Assembly: GCF_014196535.1 (NCBI RefSeq)
Contig: NZ_JACIDU010000002.1
Span: 1-64,000, forward strand
Direction: 5' to 3'
From: Allorhizobium borbori
GTDB taxonomy: Bacteria; Pseudomonadota; Alphaproteobacteria; Rhizobiales; Rhizobiaceae
DNA: 64,000 bases
In this document: positions 1 to 9,512 of the stretch, one piece after another
Layout of the letters: every line of letters begins with the position of its first letter
How positions within the stretch are numbered: the first letter of the stretch is position 1
Position numbers and translations under genes: made by a program
The notes under the pieces: generated by a model
The model's database searches: none
The model's input: the letters and a program-made list of their open reading frames with translations, nothing else
What the model was told of the DNA's origin: nothing

Positions 1-22
1 CATTTCACGATCCGTCCCCCAT

Positions 23-60
23 CGCCGGAGAAGGATGGCCGTCCTCTCCGGCGCTTCTTT
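23..60 (+). terminator. Rho-independent terminator of a gene left of the window
   Basis: A 9-bp GC-rich stem (CGCCGGAGA at 23-31 pairing with TCTCCGGCG at 45-53) is followed by a pyrimidine/T-rich tail (54-60). The gene it serves lies outside the window. Confidence 0.7.
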
Positions 61-91
61 ATCTCATGAAGAAGCACGGAAATCATAAGAC

Positions 92-195
92 AAGCATTTC
101 CAGCCGAAGCATGCTCGCTTTAGCGTCGAACAATTCAGCAAAAACAAAATGATAGGGAATTTTTGGTGGTCATGTAATCACCGGAGATGCTCTAG
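92..195. repeat. Dispersed intergenic palindromic element, copy 1
   Basis: About 100 bp matching the element at 27244-27345: same head (AGCATTTCCAGCCGAAGC), a middle GCAAAA-CAAA block, a GATAG-GAATTT block, a GTAATCACCGG block and a terminal CTCTAG. Shorter relatives lie at 3993-4038 and 46830-46875. It resembles the short mosaic repeats scattered between genes in Rhizobiaceae. Its last bases supply the TAG stop of the AraC gene. Confidence 0.7.
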
Positions 196-1016
196 CTCGA
201 ACGGATGGCCCTGGGCACGATGCCGAAGCGTTTGCGGAACGCATCGGAAAAATGCGACGGCGTCTTGAACCCGCAGTCCAGCGCGATCTGCGAGATGGAA
301 CGATCCGTCGTCTGCAAAAGCGTCAGCCCCTTTTCCAGCCGCGTATTGTGCAGGATGCGGGAAAAGCCGTTTCCCGATGATGCCAGCCAGCGCCTGAGCG
401 TCGCCTCGCTCATGGCAAAGTGGCGCGCCACATCGGAGACCCGCCACGCATGGCCCAAATCCGTCTCGATCAGGCTGCGCACCTGGCTGAGCGGCTGCTC
501 CTCTTCGCGGGTTTGCAGACGGATGCCATGATGCCGGAGCCAGACCAGCGGCTCCAGCAACCGGTGGCGGCGAATGGGCGGCGCAAGCGTGCCGTCGTCA
601 AGCGTCGCCTTGATGAGGCCGAGAACATCAAGCGGCCGGTGGGATGCCGCTCTCAGGATCTGAATGCCCAGCGGTCCCTGCCCCGGTCGCTGGTCGGCAA
701 ACACCGCATCGATCATGTCGTGGCTGAAACACACGCCATCGGCCCGGTAGCAGGCATTCAGCACTGGCCGGTTCTCCAGCGTCACCATAGAGCCCGGCGG
801 AAAGACGATGAGGTCGCCCTCCTCGCCGATCAACTCGCCCCGCACCGGACAAACCACCCGCTTCGTTCCCGCCTGCACGAAAACCAGCAGCGTCAGCCCG
901 ATATAGAGATCCGAAAAGGTCGCCGCCGTCGCCTGGGTAATGGGAAGCACAGACACCTCGCCCTGCGGTTGGACAGGGGCAAGCGGCGGATGGGCAGGCA
1001 TAGGCATATGCAGCAT
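192..1016 (-). CDS. AraC-family transcriptional regulator
   Basis: A 274-residue protein. The C-terminal ~100 residues form the double helix-turn-helix of AraC/XylS regulators: first HTH around WRVSDVARHFAMSEATLRRW, second around ISQIALDCGFKTPSHFSDAF, then the usual FGIVP segment. The N-terminal part looks like an AraC-type ligand-binding cupin (sequence VVCPVRGELIGEEGDLIVF). It is transcribed away from the PEBP-like gene at 1200 and could control it; the ligand is unknown. Three Met codons lie within the first six residues, so the exact start is uncertain. Its TAG stop falls inside a dispersed repeat. Confidence 0.9.
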   Translation of the reverse strand: MLHMPMPAHPPLAPVQPQGEVSVLPITQATAATFSDLYIGLTLLVFVQAGTKRVVCPVRGELIGEEGDLIVFPPGSMVTLENRPVLNACYRADGVCFSHDMIDAVFADQRPGQGPLGIQILRAASHRPLDVLGLIKATLDDGTLAPPIRRHRLLEPLVWLRHHGIRLQTREEEQPLSQVRSLIETDLGHAWRVSDVARHFAMSEATLRRWLASSGNGFSRILHNTRLEKGLTLLQTTDRSISQIALDCGFKTPSHFSDAFRKRFGIVPRAIRSS

Positions 1017-1199
1017 GGGTTTCGAACCTCGGCGCGGTCAGGTGCACGAAAAGACTATCGAAGCCCTTATGGAAAAAGCAAATCCTTCCATCATATTTGA
1101 TCGTTTTTCGACAGTCTTTGATTGACACCCGGAAGCGGCGGGCGCGGCGGGCCGCTATTTTCGCGGCGTGATCCACACCTGATCGAAAGGAAAACCATC

Positions 1200-1748
1200 A
1201 TGTTCCGGATATCGCTGCTTGCCAGCCTCCTCCTTGCCGCCACCGTCTCCGCACCGGCACGGGCCGAAGATTTCCGCCTGTCCAGCACGGCCATGGCGGA
1301 AGGCGCGCAACTCAAGCCGGCGCAGGTCTTTGCCGGGTTCGGCTGCACCGGCCAGAACCAGTCGCCGCAGCTTTCCTGGTCGGGTGCGCCCGCCGGCACG
1401 AAAAGCTTCGCAATCACCGCCTACGATCCGGATGCGCCGACCGGTTCCGGCTGGTGGCACTGGAACGTCGTGAACATTCCGGCCACGGTGCAGGAAATCA
1501 AGCCCGGCGCCAGCACCACCGGCGCCATGCCCGCCGGTGCGCTTGAAATCAACAATGACTACGGTGTCGCGGGCTTTGGCGGCGCCTGCCCGCCTCCGGG
1601 TGAAGTGCACCGCTATATCTTCACCGTCCATGCGCTGGGTGTGGACAAGCTGGACCTGCCCGCAAACGCCAGCAATGCGCTCGCCGGCTTCATGATCGGC
1701 GCAAATACGTTGGGCACGGCGAAAATCACCGCCGTCTACAATCGCTGA
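1200..1748 (+). CDS. Secreted PEBP-family protein (YbhB/YbcL, Raf-kinase-inhibitor-like)
   Basis: A 182-residue protein with a Sec signal peptide (about residues 1-22, ending ...APARA) and a phosphatidylethanolamine-binding-protein fold. Visible motifs are the ligand-pocket AYDPDAPTGSGWWHW and the GGACPPPGEVHRYIFTVHAL strand, both typical of bacterial YbhB/YbcL proteins. The physiological role of this family in bacteria is not settled. The ATG at 1200 is preferred over the in-frame ATG at 1122 because it begins the signal peptide and has a GAAAGGA ribosome site just upstream. A terminator follows the stop. Confidence 0.9.
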   Translation: MFRISLLASLLLAATVSAPARAEDFRLSSTAMAEGAQLKPAQVFAGFGCTGQNQSPQLSWSGAPAGTKSFAITAYDPDAPTGSGWWHWNVVNIPATVQEIKPGASTTGAMPAGALEINNDYGVAGFGGACPPPGEVHRYIFTVHALGVDKLDLPANASNALAGFMIGANTLGTAKITAVYNR

Positions 1749-1759
1749 GATCAAGAGAA

Positions 1760-1791
1760 AAGGCAGTCGGCCTTCCGGGTCGACTGCCTTG
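1760..1791. terminator. Bidirectional terminator between PEBP gene and der
   Basis: A perfect 10-bp stem, AAGGCAGTCG (1760-1769) with CGACTGCCTT (1781-1790), lies between two convergent genes. The A-run on one side and the T-rich side on the other fit use in both directions. Confidence 0.75.
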
Positions 1792-1793
1792 TT

Positions 1794-3212
1794 TCAGCGC
1801 TTCTTCCGCTTGTTTTCGAACGGGTTCGCCGATGCACGGTAATGGATACGGATCGGCACGCCCGGCATTTCGAAATCGGCGCGCAAGCCGTTAATGAGAT
1901 AGCGCGTATAGGATTCCGGCAGTGCTTCGGGCCGGGTGCAGGAAATCATGAAAGCCGGCGGGCGGGCCTTCACCTGCGTCATGTATTTCAGCTTGAGGCG
2001 GCGGCCCGATACGGCCGGCGGCGGATGCTGCACCTGCTGCGATTCCAGCCAGCGGTTGAGCCGCGAGGTGGAGATGCGCTTGTTCCACACCTTGTCGGTG
2101 TCAATGATGTTCTGCATCAGCTTTTCGAGGCCGTAACCGGTCTGACCGGAAATCGGCACGGCGCGGATGCCGCGCGCCTGCGGCAGAAGCCGTTCGGTCT
2201 TTTCACGCAGATCGGCCAGAACCGCCTGCGGGTCTTCCACCAGATCCCACTTGTTGAAGGCCAGCACCGCCGCACGGCCCTCGCGGATCACCAGATCGAC
2301 GATCTGGATATCCTGCTTTTCAAAGGGAATGGTGGCATCGAACACGATCACCACGGTTTCGGCAAAACGGATGGCGCGCAGCGTATCGGCCACCGAAAGC
2401 TTTTCCAGCTTCTCGATCACCCGTGCCTTGCGGCGCATGCCGGCGGTGTCGAACATCTTGATGGTGCGGCCACGCCAGTCCCACTCCACGGAAATGGAAT
2501 CGCGCGTGATGCCGGCTTCCGGGCCGGTCAGCAGGCGGTCTTCACCGAGGAAACGGTTGATGAGCGTGGACTTGCCGGCATTCGGACGCCCGACGATGGC
2601 GACGCGCAAAGGCTTCGTCTCGTCATAGACCGGCTCTTCGTCCTCGTCTTCATTCTCGGACCTCGGCAGAACCACATCGGTTTCCGCCTCATCATCCTCG
2701 TCCGGGAAAGCGACTTCCTCACCGATCACCTCGACAATGGCGTCACGCAGATCGATCATGCCCTGGCCGTGTTCGGCGGAGATCGGCACGGGATCGCCGA
2801 GGCCGAGCGTGAAGGCATCGTAGAAGCCGCCGTCGGAACCGCGCGCTTCCGACTTGTTGGCGACCAGCACCACCGGCTTGCCGCGACGGCGCAGCATTTC
2901 GCCGAGCGTCTTGTCGACCGGCGTCAGGCCCATCTTGGCATCGACAACGAAGAGCGTGAGATCGGCGTCATCAATGGCCGCTTCGGTCTGGGCGCGCATA
3001 CGGCCTTCCAGCGTTTCCGGTCCCGATTCCTCAAGACCGGCCGTATCGATGATGGTGAACCGCAGGTCGATGAGCTTGGCCTCGCCCGGACGACGGTCAC
3101 GCGTCACGCCCGGCGTGTCATCGACAAGCGCCAGCTTCTTGCCAACCAGACGGTTGAAGAGCGTGGATTTTCCGACATTGGGACGCCCGACGATGGCGAC
3201 GGTAAAACTCAT
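1794..3212 (-). CDS. der: Ribosome biogenesis GTPase Der (EngA)
   Basis: A 472-residue tandem GTPase needed for 50S subunit assembly. The first G domain starts with GRPNVGKST (residues 9-17) and DTPGVTRDR. The second starts with GRPNAGKST near residue 209 and has NKWD in the later part. The two are joined by an acidic linker ([11 protein letters not shown]...), and a KH-like C-terminal domain follows, with a basic tail ([10 protein letters not shown]). Length and order match the family. It follows the TPR membrane protein gene on the same strand with a 25-nt gap, the common alphaproteobacterial arrangement. Confidence 0.98.
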   Translation of the reverse strand: MSFTVAIVGRPNVGKSTLFNRLVGKKLALVDDTPGVTRDRRPGEAKLIDLRFTIIDTAGLEESGPETLEGRMRAQTEAAIDDADLTLFVVDAKMGLTPVDKTLGEMLRRRGKPVVLVANKSEARGSDGGFYDAFTLGLGDPVPISAEHGQGMIDLRDAIVEVIGEEVAFPDEDDEAETDVVLPRSENEDEDEEPVYDETKPLRVAIVGRPNAGKSTLINRFLGEDRLLTGPEAGITRDSISVEWDWRGRTIKMFDTAGMRRKARVIEKLEKLSVADTLRAIRFAETVVIVFDATIPFEKQDIQIVDLVIREGRAAVLAFNKWDLVEDPQAVLADLREKTERLLPQARGIRAVPISGQTGYGLEKLMQNIIDTDKVWNKRISTSRLNRWLESQQVQHPPPAVSGRRLKLKYMTQVKARPPAFMISCTRPEALPESYTRYLINGLRADFEMPGVPIRIHYRASANPFENKRKKR

Positions 3213-3237
3213 GATGGTTCCCTGGGCTATGCCCTGA

Positions 3238-3909
3238 TTACGGCGCCTTGCCCGACGCGTTGATGAGGCCGAGCATCATCCGCGCGCGGTTGGCCACATT
3301 GTTCGGGGCCTGCGCATCGGTGGTGGTCTGCTCGAACCAGTCCTTGGCTTTCACCATATCGCCGGCCTTGTAGGCGGAAAGGCCCAGCACTTCGCGGGCC
3401 GAATGGCGCAGCGCGTTGGTCGGAACGGCGATCTGTTCAACTTCCGCCGAAACCTGGTCATAGGTCCCGGTATCCACCAGAAGATAGGCGGCGCGCAAGC
3501 GGGCCGTATCGCGCACCACTTCCGGCACCGACGTATCCTTGCCGATCTCGGTGAAGGCGGCAATCGCGGCGGCGGCATCGCCCTTTTCGGCGTGGAGCGT
3601 GGCCGCGCGCATGCGGGCGAGCACCGGATAGGCCCCCGAACCATCGACCTCCAGCGCCTTGAGCGCAGCATCCGCTTCAGCGGTCTTGCCTTCGCGGACC
3701 AGCGTCAGGGCCGCGAGGAACTGGTCGCCGGAGGCAGAGGCTTGACGTTCGCTCCACCATTCGTAACCGCCCCACAGAGCTGTGGCAATGACAGCGGCGG
3801 CGGCCCCGCCCATCAGCAACCGGCCATAGCGCGCCCAGGCATTGCGAAACTGCTCCGAACGCAGTTCCTCATTCACCTCGCGGATAAAGCTGTCGTGTTC
3901 ATTGGCCAT
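3238..3909 (-). CDS. Membrane-anchored tetratricopeptide protein (YfgM-like)
   Basis: A 223-residue protein with an N-terminal cytoplasmic segment, one transmembrane helix (about residues 33-52, [22 protein letters not shown]) and a periplasmic helical repeat region. This resembles YfgM/TPR_21 proteins, which work with envelope chaperones and the translocon and often sit beside der. The start MANEHDSF at 3909 is chosen over the longer ATG at 3939 because the preceding ten residues are not family-like. Function is inferred from fold and neighbour. Confidence 0.8.
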   Translation of the reverse strand: MANEHDSFIREVNEELRSEQFRNAWARYGRLLMGGAAAAVIATALWGGYEWWSERQASASGDQFLAALTLVREGKTAEADAALKALEVDGSGAYPVLARMRAATLHAEKGDAAAAIAAFTEIGKDTSVPEVVRDTARLRAAYLLVDTGTYDQVSAEVEQIAVPTNALRHSAREVLGLSAYKAGDMVKAKDWFEQTTTDAQAPNNVANRARMMLGLINASGKAP

Positions 3910-3992
3910 CAAAGTCTCCGTCGCGGCAGCACCGCGCAATCTCTCGATAATCGGGGCCTTCTACCCGATTTTGCTGCACTTGTAAGCGGCCT

Positions 3993-4038
3993 TTAGAGCA
4001 TTTCCCGCAAAAGTGTGAAACGGCTTTGCGTTCAGGAA
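3993..4038. repeat. Dispersed intergenic element, short form (copy 2)
   Basis: The block GCATTTCCCGCAAAAGTGTG with a following CGGCTTTGCGTTCAGGAA closely matches 46830-46875. It lies between the 3' end of nnrU and the upstream region of the TPR gene. It shares its head with the longer copies at 92 and 27244. Confidence 0.65.
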
Positions 4039-4062
4039 TACGGGAGGCCGCCTGCGATCGCC

Positions 4063-4647
4063 TCAGAAAACCAGCGGGGGAACGCCGATCAGCCACTCGT
4101 GCAGCCCGAGGATCATCGCGGCCCACAGCGCAAGGCCAACAATGATGGAAATGACGTCGTAACGGGCAGAAACGAACACCGGATAGGTTACTTCGCCGCG
4201 TGCCACGGCCCGCTTCAGCGCAATGCGCAACACCACGCCCCAGGCAAGGAATGTCGCAAACAGCAGGATCGAGGAAAGCTCGCCATTGGCGATGAGATGC
4301 GCAAGCGCCCAGATCTTGACGGCCAGTACCAGCGGGAACTTCGTCTTGGTCTTGATCGTACCCGCCGGCAAGGCCGAGGCAACGAGACAGATCATGGCCG
4401 GGATCATGAGAAGCAATGCGATGTGGCGCGTGAAGATCGGCGGATACCACAGGACCGGCGTCTCGGAGCGCGCTTCGCCGAAGCCATAGACCAGAAGCAC
4501 AAGCGCCACGAGGCTGACAACGGAATGGATCACCCTCCAGCCCTTGTCGCCGAAACGTTCGATCAACGCCAGCCGCCCGGCCGGAGAGACGATGCGGATC
4601 GAATGAAAGCCAATGAACAGGGCAAGGCCGATGACGAGCAGGGTCAT
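4063..4647 (-). CDS. NnrU-family integral membrane protein
   Basis: A 194-residue, strongly hydrophobic protein with about five or six membrane helices. It begins MTLLVIGLALFIGFHSIRI, the typical NnrU start. NnrU proteins were first named next to nitrite/nitric oxide reductase genes of denitrifiers, but their biochemical role is not established. No denitrification gene is near here. An in-frame ATG at 4680 would add 11 residues; 4647 is preferred because it matches family N-termini and has AGG upstream. It is divergent from the deacetylase gene with nearly abutting 5' ends. Confidence 0.85.
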   Translation of the reverse strand: MTLLVIGLALFIGFHSIRIVSPAGRLALIERFGDKGWRVIHSVVSLVALVLLVYGFGEARSETPVLWYPPIFTRHIALLLMIPAMICLVASALPAGTIKTKTKFPLVLAVKIWALAHLIANGELSSILLFATFLAWGVVLRIALKRAVARGEVTYPVFVSARYDVISIIVGLALWAAMILGLHEWLIGVPPLVF

Positions 4648-4678
4648 GAGAAAACCTGAATTTAACGGAAGGGAAACC

Positions 4679-5764
4679 ATGCTTTACCCCGAGCGGCGGC
4701 GAATTACCAGCGCGGCCATGCCTTCGCCCCATTTCCAGCCAATCTCTCGACCGATGATAAAGATCGCTGCCACCCTTTCCCGCGCTCTTGCGGGCCTTTC
4801 GCTTGGCCTTGCCCTGCCCGCCGCCGTCGCCGAGGCTGGGCCGAAGCCGAAACAGCTCGTGCTCGTCTCCTTCGATGGAGCGGGTCCGAGCAGCATGTGG
4901 GCGTGGAGCCGCGATCTCGCCCGCGAAAGCGGCGCACATTTCACCTATTTCCTTTCCTGCACCATGGTTCTCGACCGCGAAACCGGCAGGACCTACAAGG
5001 GGCCGGGCAAGAAGGCCGGCGCCTCCAACATCGGCTTTGCCCCCGACAAGGCAGAGGTCGCCGCAAGGCTCGACCACATCTGGAAGGCGCAGCAGGAAGG
5101 CAGCGAGATCGGCAGCCACACCTGCGGCCACTTCGATGGAGGCAAGTGGACGGCCGCCGAATGGAAGGCCGAACTCGTGGCGTTCCGCTCCGTGGTGGAA
5201 AACGCCTGGAAGACGGCGGGAGCCGCAGGGCGCGAACCCGAGGGCTGGCGTGATTTCGCCCGCACCGGCATTCGCGGCTTTCGCGCGCCCTATCTTTCGG
5301 AAAGCCCCGCGCTTTTGCCGACGTTGAAGGCCGAAGGCTTCACCTTCGATGCCAGCGGCGTGACCAAGGGGCCGCAAATGCCGGAAGATCGCGACGGCCT
5401 CGTCCGTTTCGGCCTGCCGCTCATTCCCGAGGGGCCCAAGGCCAGGCCCGTCATCGCCATGGACTACAATCTCTTCGCCCGCCATTCCGGCGCGAAAGAC
5501 AATCTGGCGGATGCGGCCATCTTCGAGCAACGCAGCTACGCCGCTTTCCGCACTGCCTTCGACCGCGAATATGACGGCAACCGTACGCCCTTCCAGCTCG
5601 GCTTTCACTTTACCGAAATGAACGGCGGCGCCTACTGGCGTGCGCTTGCCCGCTTCACCCGCGAAGTCTGCAGGATGGAAGACGTTTCCTGTGTCACCTA
5701 CAGCGAGGCGATCCGCCTCATCGATGACCGGAAGAAACAGGCCACAACCAGCGCCGGATTGTGA
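4679..5764 (+). CDS. Secreted polysaccharide deacetylase (NodB-homology, CE4)
   Basis: A 361-residue CE4 family deacetylase. It has the catalytic-Asp strand VLVSFDGAGPSS, the metal-binding SHTCGH (His-x3-His) in EIGSHTCGHFDGG, the RAPYLSESPALL motif 3 region, and a C-terminal FHFTEMNGGAYW segment carrying the late catalytic His. The predicted signal peptide is the hydrophobic MIKIAATLSRALAGLSLGLA stretch. The ATG at 4679 has a strong GGAAGGG ribosome site and gives a long N-region; the ATG at 4754 starts directly at the signal peptide but lacks a clear site. Substrate unknown. Confidence 0.82.
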   Translation: MLYPERRRITSAAMPSPHFQPISRPMIKIAATLSRALAGLSLGLALPAAVAEAGPKPKQLVLVSFDGAGPSSMWAWSRDLARESGAHFTYFLSCTMVLDRETGRTYKGPGKKAGASNIGFAPDKAEVAARLDHIWKAQQEGSEIGSHTCGHFDGGKWTAAEWKAELVAFRSVVENAWKTAGAAGREPEGWRDFARTGIRGFRAPYLSESPALLPTLKAEGFTFDASGVTKGPQMPEDRDGLVRFGLPLIPEGPKARPVIAMDYNLFARHSGAKDNLADAAIFEQRSYAAFRTAFDREYDGNRTPFQLGFHFTEMNGGAYWRALARFTREVCRMEDVSCVTYSEAIRLIDDRKKQATTSAGL

Positions 5765-5767
5765 CAG

Positions 5768-6760
5768 TCAGGCGTCCGGCTCCGGCGGAACGTCCTCCAC
5801 CGGCTTCGCGCGGAAATCGCCCTCGATCTGGGTGCGGATCATCTCGTAGGACACCGCCGTGTTCGAAATGGTGCGGTAGAAATTGATCAGTTCGTCCCAG
5901 GGGTCGGCGATCTTGTTGAGGCCGGACATGAAGACGACCAGCGTGCCCACCTGCGTCTGCCCCTGAATGACGAAGTAGCCACCGACGATCAGCACGATGA
6001 TGACGCCGAACGCATCGAGGAAATTGCCGAGGGCCGTCAACGCATATTTGCGCAGATAGATGGCCATGCGCAGCTTGTAGATGCGGTCGATGATGCTCAG
6101 GCCGCTTTCTCGCCCGCCCATGCCATCCGCCGCCAGTCGCCCCAGTGAACGCACATTGAGAATGCGCAGCCGCGCCAGCCGGTTGATGAAGAACTGCATC
6201 ATGGGCACCAGCAACGCCTGCGGCATGTAGATGACAACGGCAAGAACGGCGATGGCGGGTTCCACCCACAGAAGGTAACCGGTGACGTAAAGAATGGTGC
6301 CGCCCGTCAGCATCGGCAGGCCGAAGGCATCGCCGCCGAAGGCGCTGACATCCTCCGTTTCCGCCGCCAGCAGCGAAACCACCGTGCCGGCATTGAAGGC
6401 GGTGCTGGCCACCTGCCGCGACGGCCCGAGCTTCGAAACGCGCTCCACGATCCGCAGGCGAATATCCCGCGCAATCACTTCCACAGACTGGCCCTTGAGC
6501 ATGTTGAGCGCATATTTCATGCCGCCCTGCACGCAGATGACCAGAAAATAGCCGATGCCCAGCTCGATCAGCAGCCTCACATCATGGCTTTCCACCGCCT
6601 TGTTGGTGATCTGTCGCTGAAGCTCCAGCGGCACCATCATCAACGGGGCCAGCACCATGGTCAGAACGCAGATCGCGATCTGCTGCCGGCGGCTCTGCGC
6701 CCAGATATAGCGATAGAGACCGGGACCGAGATGCGATGTTTTGAGCGAATGGTCGTTCAT
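5768..6760 (-). CDS. ABC-exporter-type six-helix membrane protein without ATPase domain
   Basis: A 330-residue protein that looks like the transmembrane half of an ABC exporter: six hydrophobic helices and a coupling-helix-like region (RLRIVERVSKLGPSRQ, GLSIIDRIYKLRMAIYLRKY). The protein ends just after the sixth helix in an acidic tail, so there are no Walker A, signature or Walker B motifs. The ATG at 6760 is preferred (AGGG upstream); the longer frame to 6802 would overlap the bacA terminator. It lies downstream of bacA on the same strand but behind that terminator. A partner ATPase, if needed, must be elsewhere. Confidence 0.75.
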   Translation of the reverse strand: MNDHSLKTSHLGPGLYRYIWAQSRRQQIAICVLTMVLAPLMMVPLELQRQITNKAVESHDVRLLIELGIGYFLVICVQGGMKYALNMLKGQSVEVIARDIRLRIVERVSKLGPSRQVASTAFNAGTVVSLLAAETEDVSAFGGDAFGLPMLTGGTILYVTGYLLWVEPAIAVLAVVIYMPQALLVPMMQFFINRLARLRILNVRSLGRLAADGMGGRESGLSIIDRIYKLRMAIYLRKYALTALGNFLDAFGVIIVLIVGGYFVIQGQTQVGTLVVFMSGLNKIADPWDELINFYRTISNTAVSYEMIRTQIEGDFRAKPVEDVPPEPDA

Positions 6761-6801
6761 GGAAACCCTTGGATCGACAGCCCTGCATCCGCACGGACGC
6801 A

Positions 6802-6830
6802 AAAGGGCGGCCCGATGGCCGCCCTTTCCG
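6802..6830 (-). terminator. Rho-independent terminator downstream of bacA
   Basis: An 11-bp perfect stem, AAAGGGCGGCC (6802-6812) with GGCCGCCCTTT (6817-6827), with a 4-nt loop. Read on the - strand it ends in a T-run right after the bacA stop, so bacA and the downstream membrane protein gene are probably separate transcripts or attenuated. Confidence 0.8.
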
Positions 6831-6835
6831 GCTGT

Positions 6836-8101
6836 TTACTGGTCCGCGTCGGAAATACCCATGCGCTGCAGATAGCGCTGGTCGATATCCGGCAGCGGCT
6901 CGTCATAGATGGCAGCCTCGAAGGCGGCCAGACGCTTGTGGATCGACAGCAGCTCGATGATCGTCGTCCACGAACTGACGAGATACTGGAAACTGTCGCT
7001 CACCTGCCCGAAGGCGGTAGCGATCTGCTGCCAGATGCCCATGGTGATGCGGCCGGCAACGATGGTCGGGATCAGGACAGCCGTCAGGATGATCGCGTCC
7101 AACTGGCCGTAAGTGTAGCGGGCAACGTTGAAATACAGGTAATGCCAGTACATGCGGAAATAGTTCTTGCGCACATTGGCGAACAGTTCGCGCATGGTCG
7201 GCGGCTGGGCGCGGTCGGCATGGTCTTCGCCATAGACCAGTTCCTTGCGGAACGCAGCCTCGACGCGCTGGTTGCGAAACTGCAGACCCGGCAGCTTCAT
7301 GCCGACAACGGCCAGAAGCGTGGTGCCGAACACCGACCAGGCCAGAGCCAGCCAGAACAGCGAATGCGGTATGGACCCGACCAGCGGAAGCTCAGTGATG
7401 TGGGTGGACATCTGGAACAGCAGCGGCAGAAACACGACCAGCGTCATTACCGAGTTGATGAGTACGACGCCGAGGCCCTCGACGATGGACGCAAAGCGCA
7501 TCGTATCTTCCTGAATACGCTGCGAGGCGCCCTCAATGTGGCGCAGCTTGGCCCATTCCGAAAGATAGAAGTCGTTCATCGCTGTGCGCCAGCGGAAAAC
7601 GTAGTGGCTGGTGAAGAAGGCGGTCACGACATTCATCGCCACGCCAACAAGGCCGATTTCGAGAAAGCGCAACTGCAATTCGTAGAACTGCCCGGTCGTG
7701 ATGCCCGGCTGCTTTTCCAACGCACGCTGGAAAAGATCGAAGAACGGGCCGCGCCAATTGTTGATGGCGACGGAAACCTGCACCGAGAAATAGGCGATGA
7801 AGATGATGAAGGCCGAGCCCCAGATCGACCAGTTGGACCAGGGGTGATTCCGGTCCGCCAGTTTCCAGCCACCGCCGAAAACAAGAACGAAGATGGTGAA
7901 GTAAAGATAGAACCAGAGGTTATCAGGCGCAATGAAATAGGCGAGCCCGATGGGCGCCTTCTCATCCGGCCCGAGCGGCGGCATCCCCAAAGCCGCCCCC
8001 ATCTCGGGGCCGACCGTGTACCAGACGGCTATACAGACGATCGTCCAGAGGATTGCCGTCGTGAAAAACAGTTTCGGGCGAGGAAAAAACGAATGAAACA
8101 C
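6836..8101 (-). CDS. bacA: SbmA/BacA-family peptide transporter
   Basis: A 421-residue inner-membrane protein of the SbmA/BacA family. These are proton-driven importers of peptides with an ABC-exporter-like fold but no nucleotide-binding domain. Family marks are the N-terminal MFHSFFPRPKLFF, the internal NNWRGPFFDLFQRALEK segment, FYLSEWAKLRHIEGASQRIQED, and a C-terminal RLAAFEAAI helix. In rhizobia BacA is needed for survival of bacteroids exposed to host NCR peptides and affects very-long-chain lipid A; whether that applies here depends on the host. A terminator follows. Confidence 0.93.
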   Translation of the reverse strand: MFHSFFPRPKLFFTTAILWTIVCIAVWYTVGPEMGAALGMPPLGPDEKAPIGLAYFIAPDNLWFYLYFTIFVLVFGGGWKLADRNHPWSNWSIWGSAFIIFIAYFSVQVSVAINNWRGPFFDLFQRALEKQPGITTGQFYELQLRFLEIGLVGVAMNVVTAFFTSHYVFRWRTAMNDFYLSEWAKLRHIEGASQRIQEDTMRFASIVEGLGVVLINSVMTLVVFLPLLFQMSTHITELPLVGSIPHSLFWLALAWSVFGTTLLAVVGMKLPGLQFRNQRVEAAFRKELVYGEDHADRAQPPTMRELFANVRKNYFRMYWHYLYFNVARYTYGQLDAIILTAVLIPTIVAGRITMGIWQQIATAFGQVSDSFQYLVSSWTTIIELLSIHKRLAAFEAAIYDEPLPDIDQRYLQRMGISDADQ

Positions 8102-8232
8102 GGGGTCGGAAACCTTGCTTGCTGCTTCGGGGCCAATTCGCCCCGACCTGTTGGCGCGAAACTATGGCAGAAGCGTGTGCGCCGCAATGGCACGGCGCCA
8201 AGCTTACCGATTTGTCATTCGCAAGCCGCCGC

Positions 8233-9411
8233 TCAATCGCGCCCGGCGATGACCGGAATGAGCAGAAGCGCACCGACAACCAGAACGCCGGCGGCAATCA
8301 TGCTTGGCATGAGATAGCTGCCCGAGATATTCGCGGCCCAGCCGCCCACCATGGGCCCGGCGATCTGGCCGATGCCGAAGATCGCCGTCATCACGCCCAT
8401 GGCCCGGCGCGGGCTTTCCGGCGCAAAGGCCCGGCCCGTGGCCAGCCCGCAGGAGGTGATGACCATGAAGGTGCCGCCCAGCAGCACGCCGCCGACGATC
8501 ACCGCATATTGCGGCGGCAGAAGCACGCTCGAGAGCGTTCCCGCCGCCAGAAGCACCATGCAGATGGCGAGCACCACATCCGCGCCGCGCCGCTTGACCA
8601 GCGGTTGCCAGACGAAGAGCGAGGCAAAGCAGGCAATGCCGGTGGCGAACCAGCAGGCGAACTCCACCCACGCGCCCGACCCTGCCGCCCGCGCAATGGC
8701 GACGAGGAAGGTGGCGCTGACGATGTAGCCGAAGCCGAAGCAGCAATAGGCAATGGCCGCGATGACGAAAAGCGGCCGCCAGCGCAGCACCGGTTCCGCC
8801 GCCTTGCGGGCGCCGGCCTGCGGCTTCGGCAACACGGCTGCGGCGAGAAGGACGATGGCGAGCGCGAACAGCGATCCCGTCAGCCAGCTTGCCCGCCAGC
8901 CTTCCGCGCTGCCGCCGGCGGCAGTCGAAACCGTCATCACCACCAGCGAGGACAGTGAAATGCCGATGCCGACCCCGCCGAACATGGCGGAGGGAACCGC
9001 AGTGCTGCCCCGGCTTGCGGCGAATTCCAGCACCAGCGCGGACGTAAAAATCAACCCGAAGGCGCTCGAAAGCCCGGCGAGAAAACGAATGACGATGAAT
9101 GGGGCAAGCGAATGCGGCAGCGCCATCAAAGCCATCAGCACGGCAGTCGCCAGAAGCCCGGTCAGCGCCGCCTGCCGCTCGCGCCCGGCCGCCCAGCTTT
9201 GCGACGAGGCCAGCGCGCCGACGAGATAACCGGCGAAATTCGCCGCCGCGATCAGCCCGGCATCGGCCGGCGAAAGGCCGAGTTCGGCCATCATGCCCGG
9301 CAGAACCGGCGTATAGAAGAAGCGGCCCAATCCCTGGCTGGAGGCAAGCGCCAGCGCACCGGTGAAGCCGACAAGGAAGAGCGAGGAAGAACAGGCGGAC
9401 GTTGTTTTCAT
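8233..9411 (-). CDS. Major facilitator superfamily transporter (YbfB/YjiJ type)
   Basis: A 392-residue protein with 12 predicted membrane helices in two halves. The first helix region GLGRFFYTPVLPGMMAELGLS is characteristic of the YbfB/YjiJ branch of MFS. The substrate is not known for this branch and cannot be read from the sequence. The gene stands alone between bacA and map on the - strand, with 131 nt before bacA and 101 nt after map, so it probably has its own promoter. Confidence 0.85.
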   Translation of the reverse strand: MKTTSACSSSLFLVGFTGALALASSQGLGRFFYTPVLPGMMAELGLSPADAGLIAAANFAGYLVGALASSQSWAAGRERQAALTGLLATAVLMALMALPHSLAPFIVIRFLAGLSSAFGLIFTSALVLEFAASRGSTAVPSAMFGGVGIGISLSSLVVMTVSTAAGGSAEGWRASWLTGSLFALAIVLLAAAVLPKPQAGARKAAEPVLRWRPLFVIAAIAYCCFGFGYIVSATFLVAIARAAGSGAWVEFACWFATGIACFASLFVWQPLVKRRGADVVLAICMVLLAAGTLSSVLLPPQYAVIVGGVLLGGTFMVITSCGLATGRAFAPESPRRAMGVMTAIFGIGQIAGPMVGGWAANISGSYLMPSMIAAGVLVVGALLLIPVIAGRD

Positions 9412-9512
9412 GCCGCCGTTCTGCCATCGCCCTTGCCGGAAAACAAATCAGGAATACTGATGGCAGCGATGAATGGCGCTTGAGGCGAAGACGGAAAGAA
9501 TTGCCCCTGCCC

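Noticed and set aside
3899-5608. A 569-codon - strand frame opposite the deacetylase and running into nnrU
   Set aside because: It overlaps three recognised genes in other frames and has no recognisable domain.
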